Assembly: GCA_020152595.1 (NCBI GenBank)
Contig: JAIGNY010002143.1
Span: 577,001-641,000, forward strand
Reading direction: 5' to 3'
Source of the DNA: Chiridota heheva
Taxonomy: Eukaryota > Echinodermata > Holothuroidea > Apodida > Chiridotidae
DNA length: 64,000 nucleotides
The notes below the pieces were generated by a model, which was not told the origin of the DNA, made no database searches, and saw only the letters and a program-made list of their open reading frames with translations. Of this stretch, positions 37,443 through 49,900 are shown in pieces; the first letter of the stretch is position 1; the number at the start of each line of letters is the position of its first letter. The position numbers and the translations under genes are program-made.

Positions 37443-40045
37443 CCATCACTCCTCTTCTGGTGCTCCTCTACACTTATTCAAAATGAGGTCTTCAAATCCA
37501 CTGTTTATACATTTCTTTCTTGGTCAATAAGAGAATGGGTCCATACATCCATTTGCAAGGGAAAATTGATCCCAGTTTGTCTTTGATTACTGGTGTTAAA
37601 TAAATTGGTTGATGTACTAAAAATCACAGAAGATATTGCCCACGTTCTTCATTTCTTTCAGTATCACTGTAGGAAAGCTAGCCATTCTTGAAGCAAGTTT
37701 ATAATGCCCGTTGACCTTGTAAATGAATCTTCAATTTCTGAGTCAATCGCTTTGGCATCAAAAGGTTTTATCAATTTGATTGTACAACTTCAGCCTGTAA
37801 AAAAATTTAAAAGTAATAAAAATGATATAAAAAGTGATTTCTAAACCACTTTAACTAAGACATTAAATTAATCAATTTCCAATATTCATTTCCTCATTTA
37901 TCCCTAAAGGAATAGTGCAAAGATAAAACACAATTATTTTGTACAATAGATTACAAACCTTTCAAATAGTGCATTAGTGGCCAATGGTTGGGTGGCGCTC
38001 ACTGTCCTTTCAGTCCCGATGGTGGGAGTTTCAGCCCCCCCCCCTCCCCGCTCTGAACACTTCTCGAAAAGAGCAGGGTGTTAACCCGGTGTTCATCCAC
38101 TTTCCAGCCTGGCAAATTCATCGGGTACACACTGAAAACAAGTCATTGTGACTTATGTATGCTTTCCCTGGCATATGCCTAAAGTGAAATACAAAAAGTG
38201 AAATACATTATCTTTTAAATATGCTATTTTATGCTATTTTCAAAAATTGATTCTCAATGGAGAATAAACATATTTTTTGTGTCTGTTTACAGACTTTTAA
38301 AAATAAAGGACAGATATACAGCAACAAAATTAGCTGAAATGTCCTTAAAACCATGAAAACAACCAAATTTTCCATCAAAATTGGTTACAAATTGACCACT
38401 TGACAGCATTTGAATACTTAGATACCCAATTAGCATAAATTGCACAATATTTAAAACCTCAGAATGAAGCAACTAGAATATTGCCTACATGTATATCAAC
38501 TTAACTGTTTTTGGATCCTTCCCCAAAATATTTTTAATAGAACTTCAGCTATAGTGAACTGGAAATTGGACATCATTTTAACCGTGACACAGATTTAGCA
38601 GTAGAGAGCAATTTAAAAACATTTGATATTCAAAATTTGGGAAAGAAATGTAAAGAATTACATTAAAGAATTTTAGCTGTATTCCTGTTCATACATCACA
38701 TCTTTTGCGCATGCTGAAAATTTTAAGAAACTTTAGATTTGTTAGAACTTAAAAACTATAAGTGCTATTGTGACCATTTAAAGACTGTTCTGCTCAGAAT
38801 TAAATGTTCTTTCATCGGGGTACAAAATATATCCACCCGTTCATATACCTTAAAGAGTATAGATATAGTAATCCTTTCTTCTTCATGCATAGCAACAGCA
38901 TACTTCTGTGATCAAGCAAGTTCATCTTAAATTATTGGTGTGGAAAGTCAACTATAGAAGATTGATGCTTGCTTTCTTAACAATTGTTTTTGTGTTTCAA
39001 AGAAAATCAATTAAATGTTTTGACTTATTATTTATTTTTTGTCATCAGAGTTTCATCAGGTGATAAATCATTTTGACAATACTAGATTCAGTTTTACTAC
39101 TTTCCTGACATATTTATATGGTTTTAGGCCACAAATTCTCCGGATAAAATGAATGAAGACTTTGAAGAATGTGAAGTTCTGATTTCTACACAAAAAGTGA
39201 CAAAACCTTCAAATTGAATATTTCCTTGATGGAACAAAACATTGAAGTTGATTCTTCACAACTTCATTTTTGAAGGATTAGTTCAGTGGTCAAGAAAGTC
39301 CATCTTATATGAAAGAGAACTTTAAAAGAAACAAAATGGTCAAGAAAGCATTTCAAAATCTTATTCCGTTAAAGGATTAGTTCAGTGGTCAAGCAAGTTT
39401 ATCTTATATGAAAGAGGACTTTAAAAGAAACAAAATGGTGAAGAAAGCATTCAAAAAATTGTATTCCGTTAAGGAGATATTCATGTTTAAATTGTCTTAC
39501 CTGTGTAGAAATGACTGGTGTAGTAAGTCTACTATGGAAGGTTGGTGCTCTCATCCCCACATTCTTAACAATTGTTAATCTATTTTAAAAGAAGTTTATC
39601 AAGCTTTTTTCCTCTTTGAATTATTTTTCCTCAAACTTTGTTCAGGTGGTAAATTATGATGACCCTTACAAGATTCTGTTTTACTACTTTCCTGACAAAT
39701 CCCATGGTTTGAAGCCACAAAATCGCAGGACAAAATATGATAAAGTACATAAAGACTTCGAGGAATCTAAGGCGACTAGTCTGATTTCAGTTGTTTCTAC
39801 ACAAATGATACCAAACTATTAACTAACCATTCTGTTTCTTTTGAAGTTCTCTTTCATATAAGATGGACTTGCTTGACCCCTGAACTAATCCTTTAAGCAA
39901 CAAAATCTTAGGGAAAATGCACTGAAATACATAAAGACTTAAGAATTTGAGGATGAGATGTCACAAGTAGTCAGCTATTGAACATTTCTTCACAAATGAG
40001 ACGGAACATTTAAACTTGAATATCTCCTTAACTGTCTTACGGAGT
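37443..40045. other. Intergenic or distal 3' UTR; SINE and dispersed repeats
   Basis: 37,970-38,185 on plus is a probable tRNA-derived SINE (GGTTGGGTGGCGCTCACTG, then GGGAGTTTCAGCCCC). 39,270-39,365 and 39,370-39,480 are two direct copies of GGATTAGTTCAGTGGTCAAG plus CTTATATGAAAGAG. An inverted copy lies at 39,840-39,895. No exon is supported. Confidence 0.5.
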
Positions 40046-40627
40046 AAGGTATTGGAAGTATCAATACCATGCGTTGAAGTACTGTATCAATACCATGCGT
40101 TGCAGTAGTGTATCCATACCATGCATTGAAATAGTGTATCAATACTATGCGTCAAGTGGTGTATCAATACCATGCGTTGAAGTGGTGTATCAATACCATG
40201 GGTTGCAGTGGTGTTTTAATACCATGCATTGAAATAGTGTATCAATACCATGCGTCGAAGTGGTGTATCAATACCATGCGTTGAAGTGGTGTATCAATAC
40301 CATGGAATGAAGTGGTGTATCAATGCCATGGGTTGAAGTGGTGTATCAATACCATGCGTCGAAGTAGTGTATCAATACCATGCGTTGAAGTGGTGTATCA
40401 ATACCATGCGTTGAAGTGGTGTATCAATACCATGCATTGAAGTAGTGTATCAATACCATGAGTTGAAGTGGTGTATCAATACCATGGGTTGCAGTGGTGT
40501 ATCAATACCATGGGTTGAAGTGGTGTATCAATGCCATGGGTTAAAGTGGTGTATCAATACCATGCGTTGAAGTAGTGTATCAATACCATGCGTTGAAGTA
40601 GTGTATCAATACCATGCGTTGAAGTAG
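40046..40627. repeat. 26-bp minisatellite (about 22 units)
   Basis: Units of GTATCAATACCATGCGTTGA plus AGTGGT with variable CATGCG/CATGGG/CATGCA. It lies about 90 bp past the exchanger stop codon on that gene's strand, so it probably falls in the 3' UTR or just beyond. Confidence 0.97.
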
Positions 40628-40718
40628 TGAGTATTTTAAAGTCCTCTTTCCTTCAAGATGAACTTGCTTTAATCCTGAAGACATCCTGTGACAAAAACTA
40701 ACCTTTGACCTGTAAAGG

Positions 40719-40943
40719 TCACGAGGGATCAGCAGTTTGTGGCATTAAGGATAAGCTCTCTGGTACATTCGGCTCCTCTTTATTAGTGTTGTTGTGCGGG
40801 AGAGAAGAAGGGCCAAGTTCCACTCCTTCCTCAGTTGGCTCATTACACGCTGACCTGCGCAAAAGACGTGGTCCTGACAGTGCTATTAGAATGGCACCCA
40901 GTGGGGCAGTGATCAAGATGGACAATACTGCTATGGTCAACAG
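40719..40943 (-). CDS. SLC9B last exon
   Basis: Acceptor CTCCACCAG at 40,944-40,945, then LLTIAVLSILITAPLGAILI and SGPRLLRRS, the final membrane helix and start of the cytoplasmic tail. The tail is about 40 residues, acidic then Asn/Pro/Ser-rich, ending QTADPS and TGA (40,719-40,721). Phase 0. Confidence 0.93.
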   Translation of the reverse strand: MLTIAVLSILITAPLGAILIALSGPRLLRRSACNEPTEEGVELGPSSLPHNNTNKEEPNVPESLSLMPQTADPS

Positions 40944-43900
40944 CTGGTGGAGAAATTGAAAACAGTACTCTTACAAATAATGCTTGGACGTACAATGACT
41001 CTGATAATTGATTCATGAAACAAAGCCTTGAAATGACTAACAATCAAAAAAGAACTGCAACATCTTATGTTATATTATGGTTTGATATAGTCAATTTGCA
41101 GTTAGTATGTGTACAGATTCAACACATATCATAAATGCAACATCTACCACACTGCTATATAAATACATTAGGAAGGTTGGTTGGTAGGTTTAATAGCACC
41201 ATGGTAGCGATGGTCAAGCTGTGCCAGAGAGATTAGATAATGTCACAAGAGAAGAAAAGGATGAAAGGCGATTGTGGGCGGTGTAGGGGTTAAGAAGGGA
41301 GAGAAGATGTTGTCAGGGATGGTCAGGAAGGAGAGGATATTTTGGGGTGGGTGACTAATTGGCAATCTATGAGGATGTGTTTGACTCTTAATTGATCACA
41401 GCAATTATTGCAGAGTGGTGGTGCTTGTGGTGGTCGGAGGGGGGAGGGGGAGGGGGAGTGGGGAGTGGGAATTATGCAGGTGGTAGTGGGAGAGTGAGTG
41501 TGACCAATTCCGAGGCTGTTGATACTGACTTTATCTTAATGAGGAAGATTGTGAGTTGTAAGTTTTGTGGGTTGGAAGATTAGGAGACTACACTACCTAC
41601 AAATTTCTTATTAAATTTCCATCACTCACTGGATATTTACAGATTTTTCAAACATAATAAACTAATATATGTGTCCCTCTGGTATTAATCATCCTTGACT
41701 CACTGCTTTCATTACTCTGCAGAATTAAATGTGTCAGTTTCATTTTCTATTCAAAGTACAAACACCTGTCACACACTTCCTCAATAGTGCAAGGAAATTA
41801 CTCATTTCTATTTTTAAAGAAGCTCCTGGTCAAAAAGTGAGGGCGTCTTTTAAAATAATTTAAGATAGTTTTGAAATAACATTGGTCTAAGTTTTGAAAC
41901 TCAGTCATTGAAAAATTACTTAAATATTCATAAGAAATGATTATGATTATTTTGAACATTTGCGTTAAAGGTTTTCAATACCATCACATCCACCAAAAGT
42001 GTGTTGGTATATTTGTTATGCCCTTTTCAGCCTTCAACTCCTTTAAACTCAAATGATAATATGTTAAAGGATTATCCCCCGTGAATTTTCATAACTATGA
42101 TAAAGGACTATGAAAGAAACAATTTGGTGTTAAAATCATGTTGACATTTTTTTCCCTCTAGCTGTAATTGCATTTCAAAAAATGCGCGAGTGTTTTTAAA
42201 AAGTGGCCTCACAGTGTAACGTCATAAAGGCAAATCCCCCCAAAATTGCGTATCTAAAATTACTTGCCTTTTCCTAAATTACTGGAATTAATTTATGTTT
42301 ATTTATTGAAATCTAACACACTTTAAAAGACCATGCTTTCCCATCAGCTCATGAATATCACCCTCTAAGTAAAGAACAACCTTTATTTGTTTGATAGAAA
42401 TGCATAAGAAATGTCTTGGATCTGCCTTTATGACATCACATTTTGTACTGCAAGGTCACTTTTCAACACACTCATGCAATCTTTGAAATGCAATAACTCC
42501 TAAATGGAAAAAGATGGGAAGATGAACATGAAATACATAAGAAATGTCTTGGATCTGCCTTTATGACATCACATTTTGTACTGCGAGGTCACCTTTCAAA
42601 ACACTCATGCAATCTTTGAAATGCAATAACTCCTAAACGTAAAAAGATGGGAAGATGAACATGAAATACATAAGAAGTGTCTTGGATCTGCCTTTATGAC
42701 ATCACATTTTGTACTGCGAGGTCACTTTTCAAAACACTCATGCAATCTTTGAAATGCAATAACTCCTAAACGGAAAAAGATGGGAACATGAACATGAAAT
42801 ACATAAGAAGTGTCTTGGATCTGCCTTTATGACATCACATTTTGCACTGCAAGGTCACCTTTCAAAACACTCATGCAATCTTTGAAATGCAATAACTCCT
42901 AAACGTAAAAAGATGGGAAGATGAACATGAAATACATAAGAAATGTCTTGGATCTGCCTTTATGACATCACATTTTGTACTGCAAGGTCACTTTTCAACA
43001 CACTCATGCTATCTTTGAAATGCAATAACTCCTAAACGTAAAAAGATGGGAACATGAACATGAAATACATAAGAAGTGTCTTGGATCTGCCTTTATGACA
43101 TCACATTTTGTACTGCAAGGTCACTTTTCAACACACTCATGCAATCTTTGAAATGCAATAACTCCTAAATGTAAAAAGATGGGAACATGAACATGAAATA
43201 CATAAGAAATGTCTTGGATATGCCTTTATGACATCACATTTTGTACTGCAAGGTCACTTTTCAACACACTCATGCTATCTTTGAAATGCAATAACTCCTA
43301 AACGTAAAAAGATGGGAACATGAACATGAAATACATAAGAAGTGTCTTGGATCTGCCTTTATGACACCACATTTTACACAGTCAGGTCACTTTTCAACAC
43401 ACTTACGCTATCTTTGAAATGCAATAACTCCTAAACGGAAAAGATATCAACATGTTTTTTATACCAAATGGTTTCTTTCATACTCTTCCATCACATATGA
43501 ATATAAAAATTAACAGGAATATTTCTTTAAGGGTTGCATAGAAGCAGCATTAACTAGATTTGCATTAAAATCTATTAAAGACCACGAAAGTAGCGAGTAC
43601 AAACTTTCATCAAAATTGATTAAACTTATTCTTTGAAGTGGTGCAGTAAATTCTGACCAACAGTTTCTAAGTATTTGCCATGCCACTAATCAAATTACAG
43701 CAGGACTAGACTTTCCCCATCATTTGTACTGACAGTGATTTAGGAGAGAAATTTTAGGACTTTTTTTACAAAGATTTTTCAGCCTAAACTGAAAATTGAT
43801 CAAACTTGGAGCAACCTTCACTCAAAAACTGATTGTGCTTTTTTTTCTTCTTCAAAATTTAACGACTGATCTGCTAAGATTGAAATACTCTTTTAACAAA

Positions 43901-46900
43901 CACGGAAATTGCTACTTGCCCATACTCCTATAAAGATTATTCTGGTGAGGAAACCACTAATGCAGTTCTTACATGAGGTACATTAATGAAATGCAGCGTT
44001 TTCATTCTTTTTCTTTAACGAGCAACCTAATCATTTTTAATCCATATCCACTATTTTATAGTGATATTAAAATGAAGAATAATGACTGTCACCATATGAT
44101 ATCAAATAATGCATCAATGATATAAAAATTCCTCCTGACTCACTAAATATACAATGCCGGGCACAATCATATATGTCAATTTCACTTTGCTTTCAGTTGT
44201 TGTTGTAACACTCATTTTCTACTTCCTCCAAATTACCAAGAAATTATGGATTTTCATTCTAAGGAAAAAACTAATCTATGTATTAAAAAGGGGAAATTGA
44301 CAAAATGGCATAATTGGGAAGCATTCCATCATAATTTGAAAATTATATTGCTACGGTATTAGGAATGTTGGTGTATATGTGTGGTAAGGGGAAGTAGGGG
44401 GAGGGGATGGGGGGAGGGGGAGTGGGGGTGTTACAGAGAAGATTATTAATTCTGATCAACCAAAATAAGAGACAGAAAATGGTCATTTAAATATTTGGAT
44501 CAAGATTGCAAATTCATGTTGTTGTTTGTTGATGTTTAACGGCACTGCGACAGTCAAGAGTTAAATGTGCCAAGAGGGTGTTAGAAAACTAAAGTGCAAG
44601 ACTTAGAACGGTATGAATAATAAAGAAGTGAATAGAGATAAGAAAAAGGAAGGAGGAATAGAATGGTAGGATTGAAAAGGAAGGGAGTGTGGGTAAGGGT
44701 TAGATCAGGTGGAATTAGTTGCAATGCGGAGAAAGTTGATGATGTCGGAGGGATTGTTCTTGAAGAGATCAGAAATGGAAGTGGAGGAGGAGAGGAGAGA
44801 TCTGGAGTTCCGGAATAAGGGACAGGTTAAGAGGATACAAATTCATTTATGAAATTTCAACAATTTTCAACCAATTAAAATATATCTTGCAAAAAAGAGG
44901 CCAAATATTAACCCATAGATCAATAGAATCCTGCAAAGATATCGCTACTTCTGCTAATTACCCTTGTACATGATACTTTATCCATGCAGATTGAGAAATT
45001 GCAATAAAGGCTGAGAATCTGTAATCTTTTTAATACAAAAATGTTTTCAATTTCACAGCACAAGCTTAACAGATCTCTTTTTAATTACTTTTTAAGTCTT
45101 TAAATCAAAATTTCCTTATGAAAATACCCATATAAGGACAACTATTCATACAGACCTGAATTCCAAAGTCTATTTCCTCTTCAGAGGATCTACTTCTTGC
45201 TGTTTCCAAGGCAACAGAGCCAATGGCTGCCTAAAAAAGCAACAAAAGCAGACAGAAAAACATAACATAGTTAACTTCTTTCTAAACTGAACAAACATGT
45301 GATAAAATGTGTTCCAAATTGTAATCGTTCTGCTTCTCTGAGAACTTCCAGAAAAGTATGGAGAAGTGGAGAAGGTTGGCAGCTATAGGCACTTTACCAT
45401 GAATCAATAATGCACACTTATCTACCTACTGTGGTGTAGCGGTTATTATACCTGTCTACAGACCACGAGGCCCTGGGTTCAATCCTAAGGTGGGTAGACA
45501 TGCCTGTGCACCACAACTGGTTATCAAAGGCCGTGGACATTGATTTGGTTGTCGATGTTATGTCTGTCCGTACGTCGTACCTGTGTTCTCGTCCGGGTCG
45601 TATTAAGCGTTTCGTGATAGCATTTGTACTATCATAACCGAATACGCAGGCGACGACCCCGTCATTGTAATTGTGTGTTCAACTCTCTCAATAATGCACA
45701 ACAACTTACAAAGACCGCCATGTACCCGTTGATGCACAGGGACTTAATTCTAGAAAACTAAGAACCACCTTGCACCCAGCAATGAATTTGTTCATAAATT
45801 TCATATTCTATCATTTCAGATTCATGAAAATTAATGGTATCTGGATGTTTGGGGGAAACTAGTGCTGTCATGACAAATCGATTATCGCAATATCTCTTTT
45901 ATGACATGAAATATGCCTCTCGCGACATATCGCGATACCAAAAAATAATACTAAACTAAGAAATTTTCGTGCAACTAGGCTAGGCTACTTCGTAAGTTAC
46001 AATTCTAATGTTACGGTACTAAATCTAAAGTCAAGTTTAGGCCATTGAAAACTTGCAAAATAATCGTGAAACATAAAAAAACTAATTAAAACTCGTGCTC
46101 TATCACCACACACTGTAAGTTGGCAAAGAGAACAAAAAATTGGTCCAGAATGTGCCACTCAGGCTCTCACTTTGATGATTCATGGTCACGTTGGCTGAAT
46201 TACCAAACACGCGCGTGATGAACATAATAGTCACGCGATCATGTTGTCTGCTAGATCTGCAAATCATTTTTTCTTGCGTTCATTATATCATGGAATAAAT
46301 TGTAACTCCATGATCATATGACGTTAGTGATATTAACAATTTGTGTTGTGAGTCAGTTTTCTTAAAAAGTATCGCGATATACGATATATCGCGATATTTT
46401 TCTCTACGATGCATAATAGGGACATGTCCTGACAGCACTAGAGGAAACAGCTTGAGTGCATACAAATCATTAAAAACCATAATAGTAGTAAAACAATCAT
46501 CAAAATTGATTAAACTGACTATTTAACAGCATTTTAAAAATCTCTTGCATCAATTTGCATATTTTATGCAAATTTTGTGATGTATTCAAAGGCCACCATG
46601 GTATTTTCTGTTGCAAATCCTTCATTTGTTAAATATCGATCATGCTTATTGCAACAATTCTGACCAATAGTTTTTGCCTCTTTGCCATGCCCCAATAGCA
46701 TTCTAGCAGGAATAGACTTTTTATATAATTTTCAGTGAATTTAAAAACTACATTGAGAATTTTTGGCCCTTAGACTCCTCCAACCCGACACCCTCGATTT
46801 TCTGAAATTCAGGGGTAATCCACACCATTCAACCCAAGAGACTCTTCACAATTTATTGACTAGCAACCAGCTATTGTTACACCATACACAACACAGGGGT

Positions 46901-49900
46901 AATCTATACCTTATTAACTGACAGCATCTTCATAGTCTATTCACAATTCACTTGTTAGCAACCAGCTACTATTACACTGTACACAATAGGTCATTAATTT
47001 GGGGCTCAAGCTTCATGACTGCTGTTCAGTGATGTGAATAGGATTAGTTCTTGGCTGAGCCTAAATAAAAATATACATTATATGCTTGGGAGAACTTTGT
47101 GTAAAACCCATGAATGATTGATGGACCATTCTTCATAAGGATGGTTATTTCCTCATGAAAAATGCTTTTTCTTTATTACTACTGGATTTGTAACTATAAA
47201 GATGTGATGCATGGCTGGTGACAGGCATAGCAGCTTCTCATAAATTGCTGAGCACTTCGAAATTGCATGGCAGCTACCAACCTTTCTGCAAAATCACCTA
47301 AAAGCTGCATCATTCTTCAAACAATTAACATCTCTGAGTTACGAAATAAGCCACACCCACCATAGCAACACTGTAACCAGGCACGGTAACTAGGTGGGGT
47401 AAACAAACCTCAAATCTACAATCGTGTATGACCAATGCATTGACATTTAGATGTTCAGTGTGGCCTGCCACAAGTTTTGATCCATTTATATTATTTCCCT
47501 GGATCTTTAGAGATTTTAGCAATAGAAATAAACAAAATTCAGTTTTCTAACTATTCTGGCAATGGGAATCGGATTTACAAAGCCTGTAATGGGTCGTAGG
47601 TGCAATTTTTGTTCACCATCTTGTTGTCACTCGGTCTGTGTATGCGGAAATTTGTTTTGTGTAGTACATTGCATTGACTGCATAGCATGCGCCGCTAGCT
47701 AGCTGTATACTTTACCAGTAACGGGTAGGATTTTTGCCCCACTTAGTTATGCATATTTTGTTCCCAGGCAAATTCATGTGGTGATTGGTTGAAAAAGCTG
47801 ACAATCATTTAACTCAGAGAGGTTAATTTGATAGAAAACAGCAGAGTTGGCATGCAGGCATGTCTATCTTGTATGACAGGGACAAACTATCAACTGAACC
47901 ATGCATAATCTAGCTAGTTTGTTTGTTTGTTTGATGATGGCTTAACGGCACCACAACAACTAAGGTCAAATTGTGCCTGAGAGGTCAGATTATTCTAGAG
48001 GTAGAGAGTAAAGGAAACAGGGGGAGAATGAGAGAAATTCAAGGACAAAAGGTCAGAAAGCTGTGATTTTGAAGGGAGGTGCATAGTTGAAACAAAAACA
48101 AAGTAGAGAGGGGGTGGAAGAGGAGATTTAAATATGGTTGTAGAGGGAGGCATGATGAAGGAAGGAGATAATTCTATCCGGAGGATTTTTCTGGAAGAAC
48201 TCAGCAATTGAGTTGTAGGGAGCAAGGGAAGCTTTGAGAAGGTTGTACAGGGGGCAAGCAAGGAGAACGTGATAGATTGTGAGGGTGCAATGGCAATTGT
48301 TGCAGAGGGATTGGGAGAAGCCAATAAGGAGGTGGGAGTGGGTGAGATGGGTGTGACCAATTCTAAGACGGGTAATATGAACGTTGCCAATACGAGAGAG
48401 GTTGTTGATGGTGGCTTTGGAATTGTGGGCTGGATGACATGGCGTTTGTTATCAATTTGGGACTTCCATGAGGTTTGGCAGCGGTCCCGAACAAGGGAAG
48501 CGATGAGCGGTTTGATGTCAGAGAGAGTTTTGGAAAAAGAGGCAGGGAGGAGGGTGAGAGCAAGTTTAGCGGCTGCATCAGCCCTGTCATTACCCGGGAT
48601 GCCAACATGGCTGGGTATCCAGAAGAAAAGAATACTTTTTCTGCAGAGGGTGGGAGAAAGGAGTTTGCGGAGGAGGTGGCATGTGAGGTTATCCCATTTA
48701 AGATTGAGTAAAGAAGTAAGAACAGCCATGAGTCGGAGAAAATAACAAAGTGGCTGAGCGGGAAGTACTCAATAAAGTTGAGGGCAAGGAGAATGGCCTT
48801 AGCCTCGGCTGAAAAGATGGATGAGTAGTCGGGAAGTCTGCTACTGAGGGTGATGTCTTGGATGACGGCAGCAGCAGCTATCTTGTTGCCCTCCTTGGAC
48901 CCATCAGTATAGGATGGAGGTGTAATTTGAGAGTTGGTCTTTGACTTGGTTGTGGAGATTGATAAGAGGTTAGGATGGGTTTGAGCTTTGTGATGAGTGG
49001 AGAGGCCCAGGTGGACAGAAGGGAGGGGGATGGCCCAAGGAGGAAAAGTGGGCCAGGAGAAGGTGCTGAGAGTGGTGGGGTTGATGCTGAGATAGAAGAG
49101 GTCTGATTTAATGCGTAAGCTGAAGGGAGGGGATAGGGTTTTAGTCCTATCAAAGAGGGTGGAGAATTTGGGGTACTTAATGAGGTTGTAAACAGGGTTC
49201 TGGGTGTTAGTGAGGACCCTAAAAGCATAGGATAGGCTAAGCTTTCTACATCTAAGTAGAAAGGGGGGTTCGTTGGCTTCAACATGAAGGCTGGTGATTG
49301 GGGAGGTCCTGTAAGCACCTAGACAAAGTCTGAGGGCTTCATTTTGGATGGTGTTGATGTGGTTGAGGTATGAGTTGTGAGCGACACAGTAGACAATATT
49401 GCCGTAGTCAAGCTTGGCACGAATGGTGAGCCTGAAAATTTTGAGGAGAGCAAAGTGGTTCCACCCCAAGTGGTGTTAGAGAGGAGTCTGAGAATGTTGA
49501 GGGAGCTGTTGCATTTTAATTTCAGGTTGGTGATGTGTTGCTTGTAGGTAAGCTTAGGGTCTAGAGTTAGACCCAGGAACTTTGTGTGTTCAACTTTAGA
49601 ATGCGATTACCATTGAGCACAAAGTTCGGGTTGGGGTGGAGGTTGTTGAAATGACAAAAGTGCATGCAGACTGTCTTGTCTTTGGAGAATTAATATCATG
49701 TTCTGTTCAAGTGATATCTACTATATTGGCCAAAAGTGGTCTTATCAAACTTGCATGCTTTGCAAAACAAAACAAAAAATGGTAAAATGCAACTTCCAAC
49801 ATTTATCGGGGGATTGGATATTTGTCCCAACTAATTGTGGCACCATTGTAGCTTTAAAGTTTCCACACATTTGTATGAAAACGACTAGTGTACAACGTGT

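Larger units (their letters stand above)
40944..45155 (-). other. SLC9B intron (last)
   Basis: Holds LINE 3' ends at 41,174 and 44,519 and the 133-bp satellite. The remainder is AT-rich, with a G-rich plus-strand tract at 44,390-44,430. Confidence 0.8.

Noticed and set aside
48269..48745. Plus-strand 158-codon frame MIDCEGAMAIVAEG
   Set aside because: Antisense shadow of the LINE RNase H and C-terminal region.
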